Assembly (NCBI GenBank): GCA_031316155.1
Contig: JALDRB010000001.1
Location: 366,590 to 430,589 of the forward strand
Direction of reading: 5' to 3'
Origin: Candidatus Scalindua sp.
GTDB taxonomy: Bacteria > Planctomycetota > Brocadiia > Brocadiales > Scalinduaceae
DNA: 64,000 bases
Part shown: positions 7,338 to 15,658 of the stretch, in pieces
How the letters are laid out: the number at the start of each line of letters is the position of its first letter
Position numbering within the stretch: the stretch's first letter is position 1
Translations under genes and position numbers: made by a program
Notes under the pieces: generated by a model
Databases searched by the model: none
What the model saw: only the letters and a program-made list of their open reading frames with translations
Told to the model about the DNA's origin: nothing

Positions 7338-8393
7338 CTAAATAATGAGCATGCAGTCACCGTAGCTGTAGAATCTGTAGCCGTGATCTATAGCGCTTTT
7401 ATAGGCGTTAAGAATATTTTCTCTTCCGGCGAATGCGGCAACGAGGAGCATTAATGACGTTTTCTGGAGATGAAAGTTCGTTACCAGTGAATCGGTAACC
7501 TTGAATTGATATGGTGGGTAAATAAAAAGATCTGTCCATCCTGAATGTTCTTTAACCCTGCCATCTCTCGCTATTGTTTCGAGTACCCTGCATGCTGTTG
7601 TTCCCGTGGCAACAATTTTTTTCCCGAGCGACATGGCATTATGAATAGCGTCTATGGTATTTTGGGGAACCTTGTAGAACTCTTTGTGCATTGTGTGCCG
7701 GGTGAAGTCTTCATCCTTTATGGTTTGAAATGTTCCCAATCCCACATGTAAAGTTATGTAGCCGATGGTTATTTTTTTTTCAGTGATTTTTTTCAGAAGC
7801 TCTTCTGAAAAGTGGAGACCGGCTGTGGGGGCGGCAATTGCTCCCACGTTTTTTGCATATACTGTTTGATAGCGGGTTTCGTCTATTATCGTAAGTTGTT
7901 GATTTTCCCCGTTTCTCTTGATATATGGTGGCAATGGCATCTTGCCGGTATTTTTTAAAACTTCCATAAATTCATTTCCATTCTTAAATTCAACGTACCA
8001 GCTTCCTGTCTTGTTTTTACATACTGTTTTTCCTTCTACAGAATGATCACTAAAATACAACGAATCATTTGTCTTTAACTTTCTGTTAGATTTTAAGAGT
8101 AGCTCCCAGACGGCATCATCTATCTTTCTTATAAGAAGGGCTTCTACCCTGCCTCCCGTTTTTTTTGAACCCACAATTTTTGCGGGCACTACCTTCGTAT
8201 CGTTGAGTATCAGTACATCTCCAGCGTGCAGATATTCTATGATTTCAAAAAATTTCCTGTGTTCAATCCTTGAACCTTTCCTGTGAAGTATGAGTAAACG
8301 GGAGTCTTCTCTTTTGGATCGTGGGTATTGTGCAATGAGCTGCCGGGGAAGGTCGTAGTCATAATCTGATAATTTTGATGAATTTGACTTCAT
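7338..8393 (-). CDS. queA: S-adenosylmethionine:tRNA ribosyltransferase-isomerase
   Basis: Transfers and isomerises the ribose of S-adenosylmethionine onto preQ1-modified tRNA, giving epoxyqueuosine. The protein has the family N-terminus SDYDYDLPRQLIAQYP, then SRLLIL, VLILNDTKV, the central GAIAAPTAGLHF motif (about residues 210-221) and C-terminal LVTNFHLQKTSLMLLVAAFAG. The frame extends upstream to 8489, but the ATG at 8393 gives the normal length (351 residues). It is transcribed toward the integron array and divergently from mraZ. Confidence 0.93.
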   Translation of the reverse strand: MKSNSSKLSDYDYDLPRQLIAQYPRSKREDSRLLILHRKGSRIEHRKFFEIIEYLHAGDVLILNDTKVVPAKIVGSKKTGGRVEALLIRKIDDAVWELLLKSNRKLKTNDSLYFSDHSVEGKTVCKNKTGSWYVEFKNGNEFMEVLKNTGKMPLPPYIKRNGENQQLTIIDETRYQTVYAKNVGAIAAPTAGLHFSEELLKKITEKKITIGYITLHVGLGTFQTIKDEDFTRHTMHKEFYKVPQNTIDAIHNAMSLGKKIVATGTTACRVLETIARDGRVKEHSGWTDLFIYPPYQFKVTDSLVTNFHLQKTSLMLLVAAFAGRENILNAYKSAIDHGYRFYSYGDCMLII

Positions 8394-8551
8394 AAAGATC
8401 CTAATAGTTCTGTAATTTTGAAAAAAATTGTTAAAAATCTTTTCTGTGCCCCTCATACAAGATATAGACAGCTTTTTATGAAGAATCATTAAATATAGTA
8501 AGAGGAGGAAAAACCGGTTATTATCGCAAAAAAAAATTTATAAAAAAAGAC

Positions 8552-8579
8552 TTGACAACGGGAAATAAAGGTGTATTTT
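8552..8579 (+). promoter_or_regulatory. Promoter of mraZ and the dcw cluster
   Basis: TTGACA (8552-8557) and TATTTT (8574-8579) with 16-base spacing. The TTG of this -35 box opens the mraZ reading frame but is clearly a promoter element rather than a start codon. Confidence 0.75.
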
Positions 8580-8589
8580 CCACAAGAAA

Positions 8590-8614
8590 TGGTGAATTTT
8601 GGGTAAAAATGGGG
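8590..8614 (+). promoter_or_regulatory. MraZ operator (three TGGNN boxes)
   Basis: TGGTG (8590), TGGGT (8600) and TGGGG (8610) are direct repeats with exactly 5 bases between each. This is the known MraZ-binding arrangement (TGGGN repeated every 10 bases). It sits between the -10 box and the mraZ start, which suits autorepression. Confidence 0.8.
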
Positions 8615-8623
8615 AGAAAAACC

Positions 8624-9064
8624 ATGTTTACGGGTACGTATCACCATACAATTGATGATAATAACAGATTGGCCATACCTTCTTCAATGCGAAAATCTAT
8701 TGATGTCAAAGGGGAAGGGAAAGGGTTTTTTATTACCCCTGGGCTTGACCGTTGCCTTGCCATATACCCACACTTTCAATTTGAAGAATTAAAAGCAAAG
8801 ATAAAACAACTGAATGAGACAAATCCAAAGGCGCGAATTTTTAAGCGTCTTTTTTTTTCTAGGTCAAATGGGCCCAATACCTGTGACAAGCAGGGAAGGT
8901 TTATTGTCCCTCAACATTTAAAAGAGTATGCCTGCCTGGAAAAGGAAATAGTTATTGTTGGTGTCATGGATAAGATCGAAGTGTGGGACTTGAAAGAGTG
9001 GAATAAATTTGAAAAAGAACATGCGGAAAATTTCGAGAAAGATGCAGAAGATCTTTTTCAATAA
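8624..9064 (+). CDS. mraZ: Transcriptional regulator MraZ
   Basis: First gene of the dcw cluster. MraZ is a ring-forming AbrB-fold DNA-binding protein that represses its own operon. The 146-residue product begins MFTGTYHHTIDDNNRLAIP, a standard MraZ N-terminus, and carries the second half-repeat near FSRSNGPNTCDKQGRFIVP, so both AbrB-like repeats are present. ATG 8624 is chosen because GGGGAG lies 7 bases before it and the upstream in-frame stretch contains the promoter and operator. Confidence 0.93.
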   Translation: MFTGTYHHTIDDNNRLAIPSSMRKSIDVKGEGKGFFITPGLDRCLAIYPHFQFEELKAKIKQLNETNPKARIFKRLFFSRSNGPNTCDKQGRFIVPQHLKEYACLEKEIVIVGVMDKIEVWDLKEWNKFEKEHAENFEKDAEDLFQ

Positions 9065-9109
9065 GTATTTTCCCAAAAATATTTTGATGTAATTTACCTT
9101 TTACTTCCA

Positions 9110-10060
9110 ATGCTCTTAATAAATAAAGATACCATTCATAATGATTGTGTTAATGATGAACAGATACCCCATAATCCGGTTATGGTTGAGGAGGTAATGC
9201 GCTTTCTGAAACCTGGAAAAGGGGATATCATCGTTGATGCAACAATTGGTGCAGCAGGACATGGATGTGAGATATTAGAAAGCATTGGGGAGGAAGGGCT
9301 CCTGATAGGAATCGACAAAGATGCTGAAATCCTGAAAATAGCAAGGCAGCGTTTGTTGAAGACAGGCAATCCTTTCAAGTTGTATCAGGCAGACTATGCT
9401 GATCTGGGTTATATACTGAGGGAGTTAAAAATTAAGAAGGTCAAGGGCATTCTTCTGGATCTTGGAGTTTCTTCATTTCAGTTGGATGTGCCGGAACGAG
9501 GTTTCAGCTTTAGAGAAGAAGCTCCGCTGGACATGAGAATGGATAGATCTGGTGGCGAAACAGCCGGCGATTTACTGAGAAAACTTTCAGAAAAAGAAAT
9601 GGTAGAGATTTTCTGGAGATATGGAGAGGAACGGCGGTCGCGAAGGATTGCAAGGGCAATTGTAAAAGAGAGGAAAGCAGGAAGACCTATAAAGACCACT
9701 ACCCAATTGGCAAGGATTATAGAAAAAACTGTATTTAGCTCTGTGAACTATAAAAAAAGAAGCAAAGTTCACGTAGCTACGAAGGTGTTCCAGGCTCTGC
9801 GCATTGTAGTAAACGATGAACTGAAAAGTCTGGAATGCTTCCTGAATCATGCTCATGATTTTCTGGCAAGTGGCTCAAGGATTGTTGTTATATCGTTTCA
9901 TTCACTTGAAGATCGCATTGTCAAGAATGCCTTTCGTAAAGGTAAAAGTACCTCAACGTTATCTATATTAACAACTAAGCCGTTACTGCCATCTGATACG
10001 GAAATAAAGAAAAATAAAAGGGCCAGGAGTGCAAAATTCCGAGTGGCCGAGAGGTTGTAA
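9110..10060 (+). CDS. rsmH: 16S rRNA (cytosine(1402)-N(4))-methyltransferase
   Basis: Methylates N4 of C1402 in the ribosomal P site. The 316-residue protein has the HNPVMVEEV start region, the AdoMet site VDATIGAAGHG (about 42-52), LDLGVSSFQLD (about 110) and the catalytic-region motif ISFHSLEDRIVK near the C-terminus. Its place after mraZ is standard. The N-terminus (about 20 residues before PHNPVM) is slightly long, so the start is a little uncertain. Confidence 0.93.
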   Translation: MLLINKDTIHNDCVNDEQIPHNPVMVEEVMRFLKPGKGDIIVDATIGAAGHGCEILESIGEEGLLIGIDKDAEILKIARQRLLKTGNPFKLYQADYADLGYILRELKIKKVKGILLDLGVSSFQLDVPERGFSFREEAPLDMRMDRSGGETAGDLLRKLSEKEMVEIFWRYGEERRSRRIARAIVKERKAGRPIKTTTQLARIIEKTVFSSVNYKKRSKVHVATKVFQALRIVVNDELKSLECFLNHAHDFLASGSRIVVISFHSLEDRIVKNAFRKGKSTSTLSILTTKPLLPSDTEIKKNKRARSAKFRVAERL

Positions 10061-10148
10061 CATTATATAAAGTTTTTTATTTAAATGAGAAAATAGTTAG
10101 AGACTGCCTGATCACACTATTTGTTCGGGCTGAAAGGTGCCAAGTTTA

Positions 10149-10463
10149 ATGAAAGCCAGCAGGTATATTTGTATTCTTGCAATTATTTTATTCATGACGA
10201 TTTTTACGATCGCAGAAGGTACAAGAACGATAAAGATTGGATACGAAATACCCCTCAAGGAGAAAGAGCTGGTAAATTTGTTAGAAGAAAACAAAAATTT
10301 AAAATACAAATTAGACAAATCGAAGACCCTTGAGATGATATCTCAAAAAGTAACCGAGCTGCAGCTCGGTTTGGTTATAACTGATGATGAAGGGTATATT
10401 ATTATTGTGAATGAAGCTTACGAAAAGATGAAGGGAAATCCGCATGGAAAGAGAGAAACGTAA
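10149..10463 (+). CDS. ftsL: FtsL-like division protein
   Basis: Called mainly by position and build. It sits between rsmH and ftsI, as ftsL does. The 104-residue product has a short cytoplasmic N-terminus, one membrane helix (YICILAIILFMTIFTIAEG) and a coiled-coil-prone stretch (KEKELVNLLEENKNLKYKL). FtsL proteins share this build but little sequence. ATG 10149 is preferred over GTG 10137 because GAAAGGTG lies at good spacing. The C-terminal 35 residues (VTDDEGYIIIVNEAYEKMK) are longer than usual and faintly PAS-like. Confidence 0.6.
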   Translation: MKASRYICILAIILFMTIFTIAEGTRTIKIGYEIPLKEKELVNLLEENKNLKYKLDKSKTLEMISQKVTELQLGLVITDDEGYIIIVNEAYEKMKGNPHGKRET

Positions 10464-10478
10464 GGTGAAAGATTTCAT

Positions 10479-12244
10479 GTGGATTTTTGGTTTAAAACTG
10501 TCACAGAAAAGACCATTATGATAGAGAATAATGGAATACCGAAATGGTACCGGTTCAAGGTTAATTTCATCAGGTTTGGTATTATTGCAATCTTCATTGC
10601 TCTCTTATATCAACTTGTTTGTATTCAGATATTTTATCACGAAAAATATTCCGCTTTAGCGTTGGGACAGCGATTAAAAAAAGAGGTGATTCCTACAAGA
10701 AGAGGCATGATTTTTGATAGAAACGGGCTGAAGCTGGCAGAAACAATCCGTGTGCGTTCAGTTTCTGCGGTGCCGAAACAGATTAAGGACAAAAAGAAAA
10801 CAGCTGAGGCCTTGTCAGATGTATTGCACCTGAATACGGGAGAGATCCTGTACCTTTTCAACAAAAAAAAGGATTTTGTATGGATAAAGAGAAGAATAAC
10901 TGACAAACAGGCTGAGGCAGTAAAGAAATTAGGGTTTCAGGGAGTCGTACTCGATGATGAGTATAAGAGAGTCTACCCCAATGGAAAGCTTTGCTGTCAC
11001 GTACTAGGTTTTACTGATATAGATGAAAATGGAATAGCAGGGGTCGAATATTCACTGAATCATTTCCTCACCGGGAGAAAAGGACATCGGTTAATTGAAA
11101 AAGATGCTCACGAAAGGCAGTTTTCAATTATTAGCCAGGAAACAGTATCTCCGAGATATGGGAGCTCTATCTATTTGTCTATTGATAGCGAAATACAATC
11201 AATAGTTGAAGAAGAGCTTGAAAATGCATGTTTTGAATGTCAGCCAGACTCAGCTACTGCAATAGTAATGGAGCCTACAACAGGTGAGATATTGGCAATG
11301 GCCAACTATCCTTCATTCGACCCAAATTTTGTTCAGAATTCTGCAGAATATGAAAGACGCAACAGGGCAATTGTGGATAGTTTTGAGCCGGGCTCGTTAA
11401 TTAAGCCCATCATTATGTGCGGTGCATTGGATAGTGGTGTGGTGAAGAAGGACGAGATGTTTTATTGTTATAAAGGTAGTTACCGTATTAAAAGAAGGGT
11501 GATTAGAGATGTGCATCCACATGAGTACTTATCGTTATCAGAAATCATTGTTAATTCAAGCAATATTGGAATGGTACAATTGGGGATGCTCATGGAGAGG
11601 GAAAGGCTTTATAAACAATTGAAGAATTTTTCCCTTTGTGAAAAAAACCGGGATATCGTTACCGCGAAGCAGCGGGAACCTTTGTATTGAAAGGGTGGAC
11701 TCTTGATTCTGTCTTATCTATTTCTTTTGGTTATGAGATTACGGCAACTCCTTTACAATTATCAGCTGCTTACTGTTCAATTGCAAATGGAGGTAATTTC
11801 CTGAAACCTCAAATAATTCATGCAATTAGTGATTTTTCCGGTAAGAAGAAGAAATACATATTACCTGTGCGATTAAGGAGAATTGCCTCTCCTGCAACCG
11901 CGAGAGAAGTAATGACTCCTATCCTGGAAGAGGTAGTAACGGCAGGTACTGGTAAGAGTGCAATGCTTTCCGGATATAGAGTCGCAGGTAAGACAGGGAC
12001 TGCAAAGAAGTTAGAAAAGAAAGGTGACATAATGGTGTATTCTCAAAAGAAATATATTAGTTCTTTTGTCGGGTATGCACCTGCTGATGATCCAAAGATC
12101 TGTGTGCTGGTCTCAATAGATGAACCCAAAAAAGGTGAGTATTATGGTGGTGTTGTAGCCGCACCGATAGTAAAGAATGTTATGGGAAGAGTGTTGTCAG
12201 AAATGGGTGTCAAACCAAGAAATATACAAACTGCTCAAAAATAG
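10479..12244 (+). CDS. ftsI: Division transpeptidase FtsI (PBP3 type), frame-disrupted
   Basis: Septal peptidoglycan transpeptidase. The first frame (10479-11690) has a membrane anchor (about residues 27-49), the dimerisation domain (RRGMIFDRNG) and two active-site motifs, SLIK and SSN. It ends early at a TGA. The second frame (11687-12244, shifted by -1) supplies the rest, including SFGYEITATPLQL and the KTG motif in VAGKTGTAKK. The break lies at 11640-11668: seven A in the heptamer A AAA AAC, then a short stretch where the conserved KTGISLP is readable only in the third frame. So two small indels probably separate the halves. Joined, the protein would have normal length (about 590 residues) and all catalytic motifs. 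GTG 10479 is the assumed start. Confidence 0.85.
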
Positions 12245-12284
12245 TTTTGTAGAAAAACGGTATTGTTGTGAAAGGGGGTGATAT

Positions 12285-12308
12285 ATGGTCAAAAATGCTG
12301 GAAGGTAG
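12285..12308 (+). CDS. Possible leader micro-ORF (7 codons)
   Basis: ATG at 12285 follows a strong AAAGGGGGTG and encodes MVKNAGR before a TAG. A large palindrome follows 22 bases later, then orf74. The order of peptide, hairpin and gene resembles an attenuator, but the peptide has no repeated codon that would suggest a signal. Speculative. Confidence 0.25.
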   Translation: MVKNAGR

Positions 12309-12330
12309 GTACATTAGTGGGTGATGTACA

Positions 12331-12373
12331 GATACCCTATACTGCCCTGAATTCGGGGCCAGTATAGGGTATC
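12331..12373. repeat. 43-bp near-perfect palindrome
   Basis: Arms GATACCCTATACTG (12331-12344) and CAGTATAGGGTATC (12360-12373) are exact reverse complements. The middle (GCCCTGAATTCGGGGC) is itself nearly palindromic around GAATTC. It lies between ftsI and orf74. It could be a terminator or attenuator (the following bases are AT-rich but without a solid T run) or a protein-binding cruciform. Confidence 0.75.
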
Positions 12374-12419
12374 ATAAAATAATTTTCATGAAAACTAATT
12401 CAAAAAGGAGGAGATAACG

Positions 12420-12644
12420 ATGATGCATGAAATGGAAAAACAGAACTTTGTCACGTGGCATAAATATGCTAATCATAAAGAAATTGAGAAGGCAAAAGAG
12501 GTAAATATCATAGCATTCCAAAGATTATTACATGAATACGCTGATGATATTGACTTCACATATAAGTCATCGTCTCTATCTGTTTTTACGGCATACCAGA
12601 ATTCAGATGTTCAAGAATTTGATCTGTCATTAAAGATTTCATAG
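12420..12644 (+). CDS. Small hypothetical protein (orf74) in the dcw cluster
   Basis: A 74-residue soluble protein of unknown family, without cysteines or membrane segments. A strong ribosome binding site (AAGGAGGA, 12406-12413) precedes tandem ATGs at 12420 and 12423, which supports expression. It sits between ftsI and murE, 19 bases before murE, and behind a large palindrome. No ortholog is expected at this place in typical dcw clusters. Confidence 0.65.
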   Translation: MMHEMEKQNFVTWHKYANHKEIEKAKEVNIIAFQRLLHEYADDIDFTYKSSSLSVFTAYQNSDVQEFDLSLKIS

Positions 12645-12663
12645 TCAAGGTCATGGAAGGCTC

Positions 12664-14115
12664 ATGAAATTAGGCCGTTTAATTGAAAATGTAGAGTCAG
12701 ATGGAGAATTTAACTTCCAGGATATTGACATAGCTGGGATTACTAATGATTCACGGAGAGTAAAACCCGGTTATCTTTTTGTTGCAATCAAAGGGCATAA
12801 GATAAATGGGCATCGTTTTATTGAAAAATCCCTTAAGAATGGGGCTGTGGCAATCGTTAGTGAAAAGTTAGACTCCCATAATAAAAGAATACCTCAAATA
12901 ATTGTTCCCAGTTCAAGGAGAGCTCTATCTCGTTTAAGTTGTAACTTTTACGGTAATCCATCACAAAAAATTAACGTTATCGGGATAACGGGAACAAACG
13001 GTAAGACGACAACAGCATTTCTCATTAAATCTATCATTGAATCAGAAGGATTTGATACGGGGTTGATTGGTACAATCTGCTATCAGATTGGTAGGAAAAG
13101 ATTGCCTGCGCAGGAAACAACACCTGAATCTGTGGAACTCCAACGGTTCGTTGCTGAAATGGTAGCTTCAGGGATACCGTTTGCGGTAATGGAGGTTTCA
13201 TCCCACTCGTTGGTTCAACACAGGGTTGATGACATTTCCTTTAAAACCGCTGTTTTTACAAATATAAGTTCTGAGCACCTTGATTATCACGAAACAATTA
13301 CCGATTATGTAGATGCCAAGATAAAATTGTTTGAAAACTTAAACAGGAGCTCTTTTGCTATACTGAATGCTGATGACGAACAGAGCAGATATTTTGCAGG
13401 CAAGACAAAGGCTCAAATAGTTTGGTATGGAATAAAAAAAAATGCTGATGTAAAAGCCAGGATATATAATGAATCTATAGATGACACCATAATCAGGCTG
13501 GCTTATTCTGGAATGGAAACTGAAATTACTATTCCGTTCATAGGGCTTCATAACGTGTATAATGTACTTGCTTCAGCAGCTGGTGCGATTTCGCTTGGAT
13601 TTGGTTTGAAGGCGGTCAAAAAGGGTATTGAAAACGCACCAATTATTCCTGGAAGATTGGAGAAGGTGCCATGTAAACGGGGCGTTTTGGTTTTTGTAGA
13701 TTATGCTCATACTCCTCATGCACTTCAAGTAGTATTGTGTACACTTAAAAAATTGACAAAAGACAGAGTGATTCTTGTTTTTGGATGTGGTGGCGACAGA
13801 GATAAGAAAAAACGGGCTATGATGGGCACAATAGCCGACATAAATTCGGATATTTTCTGGATAACGAATGACAATCCGCGTTCTGAAAACCCAATAAGTA
13901 TCATTGATGATATCAAAACAGGCATAAGTCCTGGAAGGGTGTTTCACATTCAGACAGATCGAGAGAAAGCAATACGAGCGGCAATAGTTGAAGCAAAAGA
14001 GGGCGATATTGTCCTGATTGCCGGTAAAGGTCACGAACAGGGGCAGATTTTCAGGGACAAAGTAATGCCTTTTGATGATAAGAATGTCATCAAAGAGATC
14101 AGGTCAAACAATTAA
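12664..14115 (+). CDS. murE: UDP-N-acetylmuramoyl-tripeptide synthetase (meso-DAP type)
   Basis: Adds the third amino acid to UDP-MurNAc-L-Ala-D-Glu. The 483-residue ligase has the N-terminal TNDSRRVKPGYLFVA domain, the ATP loop GITGTNGKTTT (about 113-123), ETTPES, and the C-terminal specificity motif DNPR in TNDNPRSENP (about residue 412). DNPR marks enzymes that use meso-diaminopimelate rather than lysine. GKGHEQGQ near the end is also typical. It is the first of the contiguous mur ligase genes here. Confidence 0.95.
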   Translation: MKLGRLIENVESDGEFNFQDIDIAGITNDSRRVKPGYLFVAIKGHKINGHRFIEKSLKNGAVAIVSEKLDSHNKRIPQIIVPSSRRALSRLSCNFYGNPSQKINVIGITGTNGKTTTAFLIKSIIESEGFDTGLIGTICYQIGRKRLPAQETTPESVELQRFVAEMVASGIPFAVMEVSSHSLVQHRVDDISFKTAVFTNISSEHLDYHETITDYVDAKIKLFENLNRSSFAILNADDEQSRYFAGKTKAQIVWYGIKKNADVKARIYNESIDDTIIRLAYSGMETEITIPFIGLHNVYNVLASAAGAISLGFGLKAVKKGIENAPIIPGRLEKVPCKRGVLVFVDYAHTPHALQVVLCTLKKLTKDRVILVFGCGGDRDKKKRAMMGTIADINSDIFWITNDNPRSENPISIIDDIKTGISPGRVFHIQTDREKAIRAAIVEAKEGDIVLIAGKGHEQGQIFRDKVMPFDDKNVIKEIRSNN

Positions 14116-14155
14116 TGAAAAAATAAAAAAATCTTAATTTTTCGAAGAATAATTT

Positions 14156-15553
14156 ATGGATAGGTTGACCGTTGTTGATCTACTTGTGGCTACCGGAGGA
14201 AGATTCCTCTGTGGTAATAAGCAATCACATTTTGCCGGAGTTTCAACAGACACGAGATTTTTAGAAGAGGGTGAAATATTTTTTGCCCTGAGTGGAGAGA
14301 ATTATGACGGGCATGCTTTTGTAAAACAGGCAGTCGATAGAGGAGCTGTTGCCGCCGTAATATCCCGAACAAACGGGATTGATAATTCATTTCGGGGAAA
14401 CGGGGCAGGTACGTTTATAGAGGTGTCAGATACTCGAAAAGCTCTGGGTGACCTAGCACGTTACTATCGTAAAAATTTGAGTACCAAATTTATTGCAGTA
14501 ACCGGTAGTAATGGTAAAACGACAACAAAGGACATGGTTTATCATGTCCTCAGGAACTTCAGGAATGTTGCAAGGTCCAGAGACAGTTTCAATAATGATG
14601 TTGGTGTCCCCCTGACAATCTTTGAAACGAATAAGACTCATGATTTCGCTGTTATTGAAATGGGAACAAATGCACCTGGTGAGATAAAAAGGTTATCTGA
14701 GATTATTTCTCCAAATTACACAATTTTGACAAATATATCTCATACCCATCTTGAAGGTCTTGGGGATATTCATGGTGTTGCAGACGCCAAGGCGGAATTT
14801 ATTGAAAATATGGATGAGAATGGAACACTGATCACGAATGCTGACGACGAGTGGTGTATGCAGATTTCGAGACGTTTTCATGGAAAGATTATTGGTTACG
14901 GTTTTGGCGAAAAGGCACTCATAAAGGCTTCAAAAGTTGATCGAAACAGTTTTGGTTTTGACTTTACGGTAAATAAGTCTTTTTCTGTTAAATTGAATAT
15001 ATTGGGCAAACACAACATCTATAATGCATTGGCAACTATCGCCCTGTGCCATGCAATTGGCCTTCGTTTAGAGGATGTGTGTGACAGGTTTGGAGACTTT
15101 AAACCTCCACCCATGCGGATGGAAAAACAGATTTTCGGTGACATTGTTGTTATTAATGACGAATATAATTCCAGCCCGTTATCAATGTCTGTTGCGTTAG
15201 AGGAATTTACCCATTTGGCAGTTCCCGGAAGAAGGGTGCTTGTGTGTGGGGACATGCTCGAATTAGGAAATAAATCTGTGGAATTACATAAAGAAATTGG
15301 TGAGCGGGTTGCAAAATCGAATATCGATATTCTTTGTACCGTTGGCCCTTATTCCAGATTGATAGCCGAGGAGGCAATGAGTAGTGGTATGCCGAGGGAA
15401 AATATTCATAGTTGTGAAAATTCAGAAGAGATGTGTTCTCTTGTAACTTCTTTGTTGAAGAAGAGGGATACCATACTTATAAAAGGTTCGAGAAAGATGA
15501 ATCTGGAATCTGTTTCACACGAAATCGAGCAGCATTCCCAAAGAAAGAAGTAG
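14156..15553 (+). CDS. murF: UDP-N-acetylmuramoyl-tripeptide:D-alanyl-D-alanine ligase
   Basis: Joins D-Ala-D-Ala to the tripeptide to make the UDP-MurNAc pentapeptide. The 465-residue protein has GVSTDTR and GEIFFAL in the N-terminal domain, the ATP loop VTGSNGKTTTKDM (about 116-128), EMGTNAPGEI, NDEYNSSP (about 340) and CGDMLELG, all standard MurF signatures. It follows murE by 40 bases. Confidence 0.95.
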   Translation: MDRLTVVDLLVATGGRFLCGNKQSHFAGVSTDTRFLEEGEIFFALSGENYDGHAFVKQAVDRGAVAAVISRTNGIDNSFRGNGAGTFIEVSDTRKALGDLARYYRKNLSTKFIAVTGSNGKTTTKDMVYHVLRNFRNVARSRDSFNNDVGVPLTIFETNKTHDFAVIEMGTNAPGEIKRLSEIISPNYTILTNISHTHLEGLGDIHGVADAKAEFIENMDENGTLITNADDEWCMQISRRFHGKIIGYGFGEKALIKASKVDRNSFGFDFTVNKSFSVKLNILGKHNIYNALATIALCHAIGLRLEDVCDRFGDFKPPPMRMEKQIFGDIVVINDEYNSSPLSMSVALEEFTHLAVPGRRVLVCGDMLELGNKSVELHKEIGERVAKSNIDILCTVGPYSRLIAEEAMSSGMPRENIHSCENSEEMCSLVTSLLKKRDTILIKGSRKMNLESVSHEIEQHSQRKK

Positions 15554-15658
15554 GGGTGGAAGAAGAATTTTATTGTTTGGTTAAACAAGTTGCAGTGTTG
15601 GTAGCATCTTGAGAAAGCCATTATTTATGTGAAATGTGAAACAGGTGGAGAGGCAATT

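Noticed and set aside
8552..8623. N-terminal extension of MraZ from TTG 8552
   Set aside because: The TTG is part of the -35 box, and the stretch contains the -10 box and the MraZ operator.
11640..11690. Programmed -1 frameshift as the sole explanation for split ftsI
   Set aside because: The -1 reading gives KPGYRYREAAG, which does not match the family, while KTGISLP is readable in the third frame. Kept only as an alternative.
15629..15658. GTG 15629 as the mraY start
   Set aside because: The ribosome binding site GGTGGAGAGG sits inside this extension and the family N-terminus begins at TTG 15659.
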